The position numbers and the translations under genes were made by a program. From the NCBI GenBank assembly GCA_965262015.1, contig OZ253494.1, positions 1,302,001 through 1,366,000 of the forward strand: DNA of 64,000 nucleotides, read 5' to 3'. A model generated the notes under the pieces. That model worked only from the letters and a program-made list of their open reading frames with translations. It did no database searches and was not told the DNA's origin. Every line of letters begins with the position of its first letter. The stretch's first letter is position 1. Below are positions 25,250-34,641 of the stretch, in pieces. This DNA comes from G965262015 sp965262015 (GTDB lineage: Bacteria; Spirochaetota; Leptospiria; Turneriellales; CBDBES01).

Positions 25250-26992
25250 TTAATCCTTCACAAAATTTTTAAGATGAAGATTCTGTAAGTAGTCATGCCT
25301 ATCAGTAACACGTACAACAATTTCATGTACATCTATTTGATTTTTTTGTACATAGATATATGGTCTAGTTCTATCTGTACCAATATATCTGGCATTTATA
25401 AAAAAATCTATCTTTTTAATGGCATCACCCTTAAGTCTCTTCACATTAATTATGGTTGTGCTTTTAGCTGGTATGATTTTTTTTGTGGAAGGTGAGATAG
25501 TAATAGATAGTTTAGGCAATTGATGACTTCGATTTTTTAAAAGGATAATATCTTCTAATTTTTCAGCCCCATGATCCCATAAATCGATACCTGTAGGTGG
25601 TATAAATGGCCAATTATCATCCACTTCTTCTAAAGATTTTGCCTGGCTATATTTTACTGTCCGTATGATCATATTTTTTGGAGTTACGTATATCCACTTG
25701 ATCTGATTAAAAGCTCCTAAAGCACGAGTCCATTTTTTAGCTTTGATAACTGAATATAAGGGGGCTCCCCATGTCCCTTCACCCATATAAACAATACCTT
25801 TTGCGTCATTTCGAATAAAACCAGAATCACTATCTACAGCATGCGATTTAACCATGGGGTAGGTTATCTTAACAACATGGGCATCACATTCCATTACTAA
25901 TCTCACACCATAATATTGAAATAAATCTACCCAATGCTCATAAATTATATTTTGCCTTGGTTTGCCAATGGCATGCGGTACAAGAGGCTTATGATAATAA
26001 GCCATTTTCCACAAGGGTAAATCTGCATTCGTATGGTTACGAGAATGATTAGATAATGTCTGTTTCAACCAAGTTTTTTGATCTCCTACAACAGAAATTT
26101 CAGAATTTAGTACATAGAGACTGAGCAGCTTACCTGCAATACGTAAATTATAGTATTCTTGTTTGGGCGTATCAAATATTTTGCTAACGTTACCCGGCCC
26201 ACCGTAACCATAAAAAGCATCTGACATCTCATGATTACCCACGGCAGGTATGATTGGTGTCATCCGATAGTCCTTACTAATAGTAAGTTGCCAATCGTCT
26301 AGCCATTCTATCCATTCTTCATCTGTTGAGTGATTGGTATAATCTCCATTAAATGCCACAAACAAAGGACGTAGTTTTCCAACCATAGTATTTGCTTGTT
26401 GTCGATATTTTCTATTGTTTCTAGAATCACCGCCTCCTACAAATGTAAAAGGCTTTGGTGTGCTTGGAGCAGTTTGAAACCACAATCTAGGACTATTACC
26501 GTGTTCATGGGCAATTACAAAGAAATAACGAGTATCTGATTTTAAGTTTGTTAGTCGCACAAAATAGTGTTTCATGCCCTTATGAAATCTCTGTATAATA
26601 TCTTTACTAGTAAGCGTGTAGGTGGGCTTATTTAGAGTGCCTGTATTCGTACCATAATCTTTTTTATCATAGTATAGTGTATAATTTGTAGTATTAATTT
26701 CCTGTGTCCATCCAATTATCATAGTACTTGAAGGATCATCTCTCCATGATAAACGATATTTACCTATATGATTTGTATAGATTTGTGGCAACATTACCAC
26801 TTTTTTTTTCTTAATAGTGCGTTGCTGTACTTTTTGTGCTTGTTTAGTATATAGTTGTGCTTTGGTAGTAGATGATGGACTTCTATACCAGGAACACCTT
26901 GCAAATGGATAATCACCACAAGTTCCTAGGCATATAACAGCAAGTAATCCTAAACTAGCAATAACAGATAATGATAGTTTATTACTTTTCAT
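25250..26992 (-). CDS. Purple-acid-phosphatase-like metallophosphoesterase lipoprotein
   Basis: A 580-aa exported protein. The leader LGLLAVICLGTC followed by GD fits a lipobox. A fibronectin-like domain (about 65-170: YRLSWRDDPSSTMIIGW, TRYFFVIAHE) precedes the metallophosphatase core, as in purple acid phosphatases: GGGDSRNN, FNGDYTNH, AVGNHEMSD, YYHKPLVPH and ECDAHVVK provide the metal ligands. A C-terminal beta domain (about 490-580) follows. A periplasmic or surface role in releasing phosphate from organic esters is likely. It is separate from the tatA gene by about 100 bases. Confidence 0.82.
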   Translation of the reverse strand: MKSNKLSLSVIASLGLLAVICLGTCGDYPFARCSWYRSPSSTTKAQLYTKQAQKVQQRTIKKKKVVMLPQIYTNHIGKYRLSWRDDPSSTMIIGWTQEINTTNYTLYYDKKDYGTNTGTLNKPTYTLTSKDIIQRFHKGMKHYFVRLTNLKSDTRYFFVIAHEHGNSPRLWFQTAPSTPKPFTFVGGGDSRNNRKYRQQANTMVGKLRPLFVAFNGDYTNHSTDEEWIEWLDDWQLTISKDYRMTPIIPAVGNHEMSDAFYGYGGPGNVSKIFDTPKQEYYNLRIAGKLLSLYVLNSEISVVGDQKTWLKQTLSNHSRNHTNADLPLWKMAYYHKPLVPHAIGKPRQNIIYEHWVDLFQYYGVRLVMECDAHVVKITYPMVKSHAVDSDSGFIRNDAKGIVYMGEGTWGAPLYSVIKAKKWTRALGAFNQIKWIYVTPKNMIIRTVKYSQAKSLEEVDDNWPFIPPTGIDLWDHGAEKLEDIILLKNRSHQLPKLSITISPSTKKIIPAKSTTIINVKRLKGDAIKKIDFFINARYIGTDRTRPYIYVQKNQIDVHEIVVRVTDRHDYLQNLHLKNFVKD

Positions 26993-27149
26993 ATACTATG
27001 ATGCTACTAAATCTTTTTATTTTGTTTGGCACGACACATTACAAGTCCAACAAAACATATTTATAGCAGATAAATATAGCAATTACATAAAATCTTTGTT
27101 TTTATACGCTGTATTTTTGCCCCATAACAGTCAAAACAGTAGCTCACAC

Positions 27150-27898
27150 AACGTCAACTAAGACTAGTACAGAAAAAAGATAAATATTTCTCAGATTGCC
27201 GTTAAACTAAAGAGGCATCCGTATAGTATCTACAGAGAAATAAAACGTAATCAGAATAAGTTAGGTAGTTATGCCACAAATGAAGCACAAAGAAAGTATC
27301 ATAAACGTAGGTAAAATAATAAAAGTTAACATAGAGCCATTTGTGTTAAAGTATCTGGCTATTGGTGCATCTCCTGAACAAATATCAGGAAGATTAAAAT
27401 TAGAGTATCAAAAAGATAAGGATAGGACAGTTTGTACAAAAACGATATATCGATATATTTATGATCACGTTAATGGGTATCATCTTTGCTAATTTCTTAC
27501 GTAACGCTCACCGAAAGCGAAAGAGAAAGTCTCTTAAACAGAATAATTAACAGATAGACGCTATTTTTTAGCGTTCTATACATGATAGGCCTCTGGTCAT
27601 AGAGACAAAGATAAGAATGGGTGACTTTGAAGGAGATACCATAGTGGTGAAAAATACGCAGGTTATATTGTTACATTAGTAGATAGAAAAACTAAATACC
27701 TTTTAGCTATGAAAGTGGATAACAAAAAATCTCTCTGTGTGAGAAAGGCAATAAGAGACTTATTTACAGATATAAACACGATACAGAACATTACATTTGA
27801 TAATACTTCTGAGTTTGCAGAGTTTAAAAATATGGAAGAATATTTTAACTGCAAGGTCTATTTTACGGATACATCTTCTGAGGTATTTAAAAAGTGAG
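27150..27898 (+). pseudogene. Degenerate IS30-family transposase
   Basis: Pieces of one IS30 transposase appear in order in shifting frames: helix-turn-helix (NISQIAVKLKRHPYSIYREI, YATNEAQRKYHKRR), IGASPEQISGRLK with TKTIYRYIYDHVNGYH, then FLRNAHRKRKRKSL, GDFEGDTIV (first catalytic Asp), YIVTLVDRKTKYLLAM, and ITFDNTSEF (second Asp region). It ends at 27896 without the last Glu motif. At least four frameshifts or stops show it is dead. It is the most complete element in the window and a different subgroup from the 16480 and 63530 relics. Confidence 0.85.
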
Positions 27899-27908
27899 AC
27901 TTATTCTA

Positions 27909-27945
27909 CACTGCAAATGGAACTTACAAAGTTCCATTTGCGGTG
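27909..27945. repeat. 17-bp stem hairpin downstream of the IS30 relic
   Basis: The arm 27909..27925 (starting CACTGCAAATGGAAC) pairs with 27929..27945 (ending CCATTTGCGGTG), with only one G-T pair and a three-base loop. It lies 120 bases upstream of the phasin-like gene. No T-run follows on either side. It could be an element end or a transcription control structure. Confidence 0.5.
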
Positions 27946-28065
27946 GATTCTACAATCTTCTCCTTAAAATTACTTGACACAATATCGGTGTACTGGTCGT
28001 CATTATTATACGAGGTATGGTGTTATCTACCTTTCGGCCCAGTGTAGTAATAGGAGGAGAATCAG

Positions 28066-28413
28066 ATGAAAGATAATGATATTGTTGGTAAAATTATTAA
28101 TTTAGGTATTGGTGTTGGTAAAGTTGTTGAAGAGAATGCCCAATCTATAATGGGTGAAATTAAGAAACAGTTAGATGAGCTTATTGAAAAAGGTGAACAA
28201 GCAGATGATGAAGTATCGGGTAAAATTAAAGGTTTTGTTAAAAATGCAAGTGATAAGGTAAATGGCATTGTGCAAAATTCTACTGAAAGTGCAACTGAAG
28301 TGTTTGAACAAGTTAAAACTATATCAACCAATTTAGTCGAAGATATTAAAGGTACCCTTGAAGGCGATAAAAAGAATAAAGAGAAGGAAACAACAAATAA
28401 GCAAACAAAATAG
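28066..28413 (+). CDS. Phasin-like amphipathic helical protein
   Basis: A 115-aa protein with a strong ribosome-binding site (AGGAGGAG). It has a glycine-containing start (IVGKIINLGIGVGKVVEENA), then long amphipathic helices with heptad repeats (IKKQLDELIEKGEQ, VSGKIKGFVKNASDKVN, ATEVFEQVKTISTNLVED) and a Lys/Glu/Thr-rich tail. This resembles PhaI/PhaF-like phasins and similar small proteins widespread in spirochaetes. No polymer-synthesis gene is nearby, so a granule role is not shown. It precedes the transketolase half gene by 60 bases. Confidence 0.5.
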   Translation: MKDNDIVGKIINLGIGVGKVVEENAQSIMGEIKKQLDELIEKGEQADDEVSGKIKGFVKNASDKVNGIVQNSTESATEVFEQVKTISTNLVEDIKGTLEGDKKNKEKETTNKQTK

Positions 28414-28473
28414 GAAAATCAGAGGGTAGCATACGCCTTTTACATGTTTGCTTGCTATTTACTCTTTTAACGT

Positions 28474-29352
28474 ATGAGTTTTTTGGGTGATATTTTGGCG
28501 AAATCCCAAGGGGTCCGTACGTTTGCGGATTTTCACTATATAGCTAATCATATTAGGATATGTTGTCTAGATATGGTGTATACTGCACGTTCTGGCCATG
28601 TTGGTGCACCACTGGGTTTAGCTGATATATATTCTCTGTTATACTTTAAATTTCTTAACCAAAATGTACAAGATCCTTTATGGGGTGAGCGAGACTATTT
28701 TATTGTCAGCAACGGTCATACATGTGCTGTAAGATATGCAGCTATGGCCCTAGCAGGTTATATGCCAGTTGATGAGCTAAAAAGCTTCCGGCAGATAGGT
28801 AGCAAGCTACAAGGACATCCTTCCACTCATTTTTTCCCAATACTAGAGTCTTCGAGTGGTTCTTTAGGACAAGGGACTTCGGTAGCCAATGGTATTGCCA
28901 TTGCATTACGTCTGGCAGGTAAGGATAGCAACGTATATTTGTCTTTGTCAGATGGGGAATGTCAGGAAGGAATGACATGGGAAGCATGTATGGCTGCATC
29001 ACACTATAATAGTGATAACTTGATTGCCTTTGTAGATTATAATAATATTCAGATAGATGGTTTTGTAGAAACAATAATGGATTTAGGTGACCTAGAAGAT
29101 AAATTTAGAAGTTTTGGATGGGATACAAAGCAAATTGATGGCCACAATATGGAACAGATAGACCAAGCCTTTACTTGGGCACAGAAGCGTAATAAAAAAC
29201 CTAAGGTAATTCTTTGTAAAACTATTTTAGGTAAAAATGTTGACTTTATGGAAAATAATCCTAACTGGCATGGTGTACCGCCTAATGACAAAGAGTATCA
29301 TAATGCTATGAAACAGCTAAATAAAATACGTATTATACTAGAGAGAAAATAA
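28474..29352 (+). CDS. Transketolase, N-terminal subunit
   Basis: The thiamine-diphosphate-binding half of a split transketolase (292 aa). Motifs: SGHVGAPLGLADI, SNGHTCAVRYAAMAL, GHPSTHF, SSGSLGQGTSVANG and SDGECQEGMTWEA, with YNNIQIDG completing the GDG..N cofactor site; ILCKTILGKNVDFMEN follows. It ends where N-terminal halves usually end. The C-terminal half (pyrimidine-binding and transketolase C domains) normally follows, but here an acyl-CoA dehydrogenase starts six bases later. The partner must be elsewhere or the activity is altered. Confidence 0.88.
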   Translation: MSFLGDILAKSQGVRTFADFHYIANHIRICCLDMVYTARSGHVGAPLGLADIYSLLYFKFLNQNVQDPLWGERDYFIVSNGHTCAVRYAAMALAGYMPVDELKSFRQIGSKLQGHPSTHFFPILESSSGSLGQGTSVANGIAIALRLAGKDSNVYLSLSDGECQEGMTWEACMAASHYNSDNLIAFVDYNNIQIDGFVETIMDLGDLEDKFRSFGWDTKQIDGHNMEQIDQAFTWAQKRNKKPKVILCKTILGKNVDFMENNPNWHGVPPNDKEYHNAMKQLNKIRIILERK

Positions 29353-29357
29353 AGTCA

Positions 29358-30500
29358 ATGCATGCGTTGACTAGACTAAGCGAAGAAGAGCAAACTTTTT
29401 TTAGCACTGTTAAAGATTTTGCTATAAATAAAATTCAACCTCATGTAGCCAAGATGGATGCAGAAGGTAAATTACAATTAGATTTATTACCACAATTTTT
29501 TGACATGGGGCTAATGGGGATAGAAATACCTGAAAAATATGGTGGTAGTGAAAGTAATTTTTTTATGGCTATCCTTGGTGTACAGGCCTTATCCCAGATA
29601 GATCCATCAATGGGTGTAATCGTTGACGTGCAAAATACTTTGGTAAATAATGCTATACTACGATGGGGTAGCGAGTACATACACAATACATATTTTCCCA
29701 TGTTGGCCACTAATACAGTAGGTTCTTATTGTTTGTCAGAAAGTAGTTCTGGATCTGATGCTTTTAGTTTGAAGCTCAGAGCAGAAAAAAAAGGAGATTA
29801 TTATCTTTTGAATGGACATAAGCTATGGATTACAAATGCCTCAGAGGCAGGAGTCTATATTGTTATGGCTAATCTAGAACCTAGTCGGGGCTATAAAGGC
29901 ATTACAGCCTTTATAGTAGAACGTAATTTTAAAGGTTTTCAAGTAGGGAGGAAAGAGGATAAGCTGGGAATTCGTGCTTCATCTACATGCGAACTTGTTT
30001 TTGAAAATTGTGAAGTACCAGTAGAGAATCTACTGGGTAATGAATATGAAGGCTATAAAGTAGCCATTGAAACTCTAAATGAAGGACGTATTGGTATTGG
30101 TGCACAAATGGTTGGTTTAGCAGAAGCTTCTCTAGAACATGCGATCAATTATACCAAAGGTAGGGAACAGTTTGGTAAGTCTATCTCTTCCTTTCAAGGT
30201 TTGCAGTTTCAGTTGGCACAAATGGCTATTGAAGTAGAAACTGCTAAGTTGATGGTATATAATGCAAGTCGTTTAAAACAAAATAAAGAATCCTTTGTAC
30301 AGGAGGCAGCTATGGCAAAATATCATTCTAGCCAGGTTGCTGAGAAAGTAGCCTCGCTTGCTATTGAGTGTTTTGGTGGGTATGGTTTTACAAAAGATTA
30401 TCCTGTAGAAAAATTATATCGAGATGCTAAAATTGGCAAGATTTATGAAGGCACTAGTTTTATGCAGTTAGCCACTATCGCAAAATACTTACTACAATAG
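29358..30500 (+). CDS. Acyl-CoA dehydrogenase (short-chain type)
   Basis: FAD flavoenzyme of 380 aa, standard for the family. Visible: MGLMGIEIPEKYGG, YCLSESSSGSDAFSL and NGHKLWITNASEAG (flavin and substrate binding), EDKLGIRASSTCELVFENCEVP, YTKGREQFGKSISSFQGLQ, FGGYGFTKDYPVEK and YEGTSFMQL, where the Glu of YEGT is the catalytic base of short/medium-chain enzymes. It should oxidise butyryl-CoA-like substrates, or in spirochaetes take part in fatty-acid turnover. The gene overlaps no other and is six bases after the transketolase half gene. ETF genes are not seen. Confidence 0.93.
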   Translation: MHALTRLSEEEQTFFSTVKDFAINKIQPHVAKMDAEGKLQLDLLPQFFDMGLMGIEIPEKYGGSESNFFMAILGVQALSQIDPSMGVIVDVQNTLVNNAILRWGSEYIHNTYFPMLATNTVGSYCLSESSSGSDAFSLKLRAEKKGDYYLLNGHKLWITNASEAGVYIVMANLEPSRGYKGITAFIVERNFKGFQVGRKEDKLGIRASSTCELVFENCEVPVENLLGNEYEGYKVAIETLNEGRIGIGAQMVGLAEASLEHAINYTKGREQFGKSISSFQGLQFQLAQMAIEVETAKLMVYNASRLKQNKESFVQEAAMAKYHSSQVAEKVASLAIECFGGYGFTKDYPVEKLYRDAKIGKIYEGTSFMQLATIAKYLLQ

Positions 30501-30570
30501 ATATATTATTGGTAAATTAAGATTAAAAAGAATAGTAACTATTCCTAATCTATAAACCGATAGGAAATTT

Positions 30571-31245
30571 GTGTTGATGACAGAATATAGATACTGCTTA
30601 TCCTTACTTTATGCTTATGTTCTGGTTATATCGCTTGGAGCACAAACTAGAATACAAAATGAAGCACTGAATGAGACACAAAATAACTTAGATGGTTTTG
30701 GTGGCATATCATGGGGAAGCACCTATAAAGATGTGAAAGAACGTTTTCGTGTTTTAGGGATGCAAAAACAAGAACAATCAACCCCTGAAATTTTATATGA
30801 TAATCCAGGTAAAGAACTATTAATTAAACGGGATGATATTCGTTATCGCTATGTTTTTTATAAAAAAACAGATCTATCATCCACAGAATCACCTATTAGT
30901 CTAGCAGTAGATATGCCAACAGAAAAAATGATACCCGAAGATATGGCACATCTATTTTTTGTAGAAACCACTTTTATACTTGTTGAATCTAATCGCTTAT
31001 ATAAAAAATTAAAAGCTAAATATCGTAAGCCAATTTCTAATACAGTTAAAATGGATCAAAATGGTGCCTACGTATGGGATTTAGCGGAAGGCTATGTAAT
31101 ACAATGGCAAGAGCATTACCATAAATCTTTATTTACTAGAAATGTGTATTATATCTCAAAAAAAATTAAAAAAGAGATCGCTAAGGATCTAGATAATTAC
31201 TTTTTTAGTAAAGAGTTTAAGACAATAGATAAAATATTACCTTAA
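30571..31245 (+). CDS. Secreted protein of unknown function
   Basis: A 224-aa protein with an N-terminal signal peptide (LSLLYAYVLVISLGAQT). The mature part starts with an aromatic GFGGISWGSTYKDVKERF segment, a type of start found in several spirochaetal periplasmic proteins, and is otherwise Lys-rich and mixed alpha/beta. The start is GTG (30571) or ATG (30577) after an AGGAAA site. No known family or catalytic motif is seen. Its neighbours are metabolic genes, which does not suggest a role. Confidence 0.6.
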   Translation: MLMTEYRYCLSLLYAYVLVISLGAQTRIQNEALNETQNNLDGFGGISWGSTYKDVKERFRVLGMQKQEQSTPEILYDNPGKELLIKRDDIRYRYVFYKKTDLSSTESPISLAVDMPTEKMIPEDMAHLFFVETTFILVESNRLYKKLKAKYRKPISNTVKMDQNGAYVWDLAEGYVIQWQEHYHKSLFTRNVYYISKKIKKEIAKDLDNYFFSKEFKTIDKILP

Positions 31246-31279
31246 ACATAAATGCCCTTTCCCAAATTACCATAAAAAT

Positions 31280-32362
31280 ATGCAGAATCATTTGCATGTT
31301 TTTTCAGATTCAGGTAATACTCGATTATTTGAGCCAATAGGCTCGCATTTATATTTAAATTATACTAGTTTTTCCCAATATGATCATAAATTTTGGGAAG
31401 ACTATTATAAACAATTTCCTCAAAATGTTATTGTAATTTCCTATGATTTTAGTCTACAATATTTGCATGATAAAGCTTATTACGATGAACCTGGCTTTTT
31501 TATTCAACCAGTAAAAGAAATATATAATCCTGATATAACCTCTTTTACATTGCCTTGTATTACTAAACTCTATATGGGATTATCAAAAAAAAATTACCTA
31601 AACTTGATAGATCCGCTTTTACAAGAAATTAGAAGAGGAGTATTTTATTTTATAAACTATACTTTCCCTGTCCATGCTACTTTACAAAACTACTCTGTTT
31701 TGACTACACAACTTAGTCGCTATTTAGGCGATCATGGTACTATTCTTTATTTACCAGATACCACACTCTTTTCTTTTTCGCCAGAATTATTTTTGCAAAT
31801 TAATAATAATATAATACTGACAAAGCCGATTAAGGGGACGCAGGTAAATACACTTCATCTTAAGCATTTACTAAATAATACCAAAGAGCATGCTGAGCAA
31901 ATTATGGTAGTTGATTTACTCAGAAATGATCTGGGGCGTATTTGTCAATATGGTACAGTTGAAGTAGCAGAGTTTAAAAAAATAAAACAACATCATAATC
32001 TTCATCAAATGTATTCTGTAATAACAGGAGTTTGCAATTCTTTTTCTTTACCAGTGGATCTCTTAAAATTATTGCCAGCAGGCTCTATCACGGGTATGCC
32101 TAAATATGAGATATGTTCTTACTTAAAACTACATGAAATACAACGTAGATCATTTTACACAGGTATTGCAGGTTTCTATGATACGCAAAATCAAATGGGT
32201 TTTATGAATCTATTGATTCGTATGTTAGAGGTCCATGATGACATAGCCACTATGGGTGTTGGCTCTGGTATTACTATCAATAGCATACCTAGTCATGAGT
32301 ACCAAGAAGTATGTGACAAAGCTCACAGCATTAAGCAAAATTTAAAGACTCTAAGTATTTAA
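31280..32362 (+). CDS. pabB: Aminodeoxychorismate synthase component I
   Basis: Chorismate-using enzyme for p-aminobenzoate and folate. The chorismate-binding core is complete: FSFSPELFL, LTKPIKGTQ (the Lys in PIKGT is typical of PabB, in contrast to TrpE), VVDLLRNDLGRI, LLPAGSITGMPKYE, FYTGIAGF and GVGSGITINS. The N-terminal domain is short, so 360 aa is smaller than the usual 450. A PabA glutaminase is not adjacent. It converges on pyrF, with the stops overlapping by four bases. Confidence 0.88.
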   Translation: MQNHLHVFSDSGNTRLFEPIGSHLYLNYTSFSQYDHKFWEDYYKQFPQNVIVISYDFSLQYLHDKAYYDEPGFFIQPVKEIYNPDITSFTLPCITKLYMGLSKKNYLNLIDPLLQEIRRGVFYFINYTFPVHATLQNYSVLTTQLSRYLGDHGTILYLPDTTLFSFSPELFLQINNNIILTKPIKGTQVNTLHLKHLLNNTKEHAEQIMVVDLLRNDLGRICQYGTVEVAEFKKIKQHHNLHQMYSVITGVCNSFSLPVDLLKLLPAGSITGMPKYEICSYLKLHEIQRRSFYTGIAGFYDTQNQMGFMNLLIRMLEVHDDIATMGVGSGITINSIPSHEYQEVCDKAHSIKQNLKTLSI

Positions 32363-33030
32363 GAAATATCTTTAAGGATCTGACGTGCCATTTTTAGGGG
32401 TTCTTTTACTTGTGTAATTAGTCGTCCCACAACAATATAATTTACATCATAACTTGTAGCCTGTTGTGGTGTGACCGGTCTTTTTTGATCATGGTTATTA
32501 CTTGTTGCGTAACGAACACCTGGAGTAATAATTATTATATCTTTACCAATTTTATTGCGTAAAAATTCTACTTCTTGCCCAGAGCAAATTACACCATCAG
32601 CACCAGAATCCATGCTCATTTTTGCTCTTGCATAAATAGATGCGTCTACTGTATTATTCTTTTCTTCAGAGGTTAAGACAGTAACATTGCATAACAAAGG
32701 TTTATTTAAGGAATTATGATCTTGAACAGCTTGGGATGCTGAAAGAAGCCCTTGTTTGCTGGTAAAGAGAGAAAGTATATGTACATTTTTTTGTATGAGA
32801 GAAGTGACAGTACAATATATTGTTGCTGGTATATCATTAATTTTGAGGTCCAAAAAAATTTTCTTATTTTTTTTATGTAGATATGTTAAAACAGGATCGC
32901 CTACTGAATAATATAATTGCATACCTACTTTATAATATTTTACTTCATCACCTAAAAGATTAATGATATTGATGGCTTCCTCTAGCGTACTATAATCTAG
33001 AGCAACAATTAAATTAGTTAGTGAAGCCAT
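32359..33030 (-). CDS. pyrF: Orotidine 5'-phosphate decarboxylase
   Basis: Last step of UMP synthesis. Group 1 type: LIVALDYSTLEEA, VGMQLYY, then the catalytic DxKxxD motif in IFLDLKINDIPATI, CSGQEVEFLR, IITPGVRYATSN and YIVVGRLIT. 223 aa is a normal length. It follows gpmI by four bases and is probably cotranscribed. Confidence 0.95.
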   Translation of the reverse strand: MASLTNLIVALDYSTLEEAINIINLLGDEVKYYKVGMQLYYSVGDPVLTYLHKKNKKIFLDLKINDIPATIYCTVTSLIQKNVHILSLFTSKQGLLSASQAVQDHNSLNKPLLCNVTVLTSEEKNNTVDASIYARAKMSMDSGADGVICSGQEVEFLRNKIGKDIIIITPGVRYATSNNHDQKRPVTPQQATSYDVNYIVVGRLITQVKEPLKMARQILKDIS

Positions 33031-33034
33031 TCTC

Positions 33035-34606
33035 TTAATAGGGTGGAATAATATCTCTCGTAAATAAATTTTTACCTGTCATTTCACTGGGTATGGGTAC
33101 ATTTAAAGCCGTTAGTATGGTGGGTGCAATGTCTGCTAAACTACCATGATTGAGTAGATGTTGTTCTTTTTTAAATGGTGCAGAAGCACATATAAATGGT
33201 ACGGGTGTTGTGGTGTGTTGGGTAAAAGGTGTTATTTTATTAGTAGCAAGCATTTGTTCACAATTACCATGATCAGCAGTAATAAACAAGTGATAATTAT
33301 ATTTTTGGGTTGCTACAAAGATGGTTTCTAAACATTTATCTAATACTTCAACTGCTTCTTGTGTTGCCTTCATATTTCCAGTATGGCCTACCATATCTCC
33401 GTTAGCAAAATTTACAATAATTAGGTCATAGTATTGTTCAGATACTTTTTTTACTAGGATATCACAGATGTCTGGGGCACTCATACTGGGTTGTAAATCA
33501 TATGTTTGCACCTTGGGTGAAGGGATTAAAATTCTTTTTTCTCCTGGGTACTCAGTTTCTACCCCTCCATTAAAAAAGAAAGTTACATGTGCATATTTTT
33601 CTGTTTCAGCTAACCGTAGTTGTCGTAATCCATATTTTGATATAATCTCTCCTAATAGATTATTCATTTTAATAGGTTCAAACAAGACCGGTAAATTAAA
33701 TGTATCCTTATACTGGGTAAGACATAAAAAGTTTAAATTAAGCTGGTTCGTAGCATGGGGTTCCCAACCAGTTAGTATCTGAGTAAGCTGTCTTGCCCGA
33801 TCTGAACGAAAATTAAAAAATAAAACAGAATCTTGTGTCTGTATACTGTATTCTTGATGGCATATAATAGGAGGCATAAACTCATCTGTAATATCTTGAT
33901 TATAATAATTTTGTATAGTAGTAAATATATTATTGGTATGCATGCCTTGTGCATGGACTAATAATGTATAGGCCCGTTGAGTTCTCTCCCACCTTTGATC
34001 ACGATCCATGGCATAATACCTACCAATAATTGAAATTAAAAATACCTTGTTTTGTAAATTAGCTTGTTTGATAAAATCATAGAGTGCTTGTACAAAGCCT
34101 ATGCCTGATCTGGGAGAAGTATCACGACCATCTAGAAAAGCGTGTATATGTATATGTATATTAGGGTGGTATTTATGAAAAAGTAGGATTAACTTATAAA
34201 GATGGTCAATATGTGAATGGACACCTCCATCTGATAGTAAACCTATTAAGTGTAGTTTTTGGTGATTATTTTGTAGAGTTTTAGTGAAATGGTGAAAAGT
34301 AGGTTTGTCTATAATGCTCTCTTCTTCAAGTGATTGTGTGATCCTAACCAGATCACTATGAATAATTCTGCCAGCTCCTATGGTAAGATGGCCAACTTCT
34401 GAATTGCCCATTTGTTGATCAGGCAAGCCTACTGCCTTACCCGACGTTTGTAGGGTACTATGAGGGAACGTATCAAATAGATAATCTAAACAAGGGGTAG
34501 TTGCTTGTTGTATGGCATTACCCAAAGATGGATCCGAATCAGGTAAACCAAAACCATCTAAGATTAATAAGACAGTTGGAAAAACTTTTGGCTTGGACAC
34601 GCTCAT
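33035..34606 (-). CDS. gpmI: Phosphoglycerate mutase, 2,3-bisphosphoglycerate-independent
   Basis: Glycolytic manganese enzyme of 523 aa. Alkaline-phosphatase fold: LLILDGFGLPDSD, MGNSEVGHLTIGAGR (phosphorylated Ser region), LLSDGGVHSHIDHLY, HAFLDGRDTSPRSG, GRYYAMDRDQRWERTQ, FFNFRSDRARQL, KYAHVTFFFNGG, NFANGDMVGHTGN and FITADHGNCEQM, all at the expected positions. It sits between an unknown membrane protein gene and pyrF. Confidence 0.96.
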   Translation of the reverse strand: MSVSKPKVFPTVLLILDGFGLPDSDPSLGNAIQQATTPCLDYLFDTFPHSTLQTSGKAVGLPDQQMGNSEVGHLTIGAGRIIHSDLVRITQSLEEESIIDKPTFHHFTKTLQNNHQKLHLIGLLSDGGVHSHIDHLYKLILLFHKYHPNIHIHIHAFLDGRDTSPRSGIGFVQALYDFIKQANLQNKVFLISIIGRYYAMDRDQRWERTQRAYTLLVHAQGMHTNNIFTTIQNYYNQDITDEFMPPIICHQEYSIQTQDSVLFFNFRSDRARQLTQILTGWEPHATNQLNLNFLCLTQYKDTFNLPVLFEPIKMNNLLGEIISKYGLRQLRLAETEKYAHVTFFFNGGVETEYPGEKRILIPSPKVQTYDLQPSMSAPDICDILVKKVSEQYYDLIIVNFANGDMVGHTGNMKATQEAVEVLDKCLETIFVATQKYNYHLFITADHGNCEQMLATNKITPFTQHTTTPVPFICASAPFKKEQHLLNHGSLADIAPTILTALNVPIPSEMTGKNLFTRDIIPPY

Positions 34607-34641
34607 GAGGTTAACAGATAAAGCAGAATCACTTTTATAAT

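Noticed and set aside
27974..28009. TTGACA upstream of the phasin-like gene as a promoter
   Set aside because: The best -10-like hexamer (TATTAT) is 24 bases away and nothing better lies at 16-18 bases.
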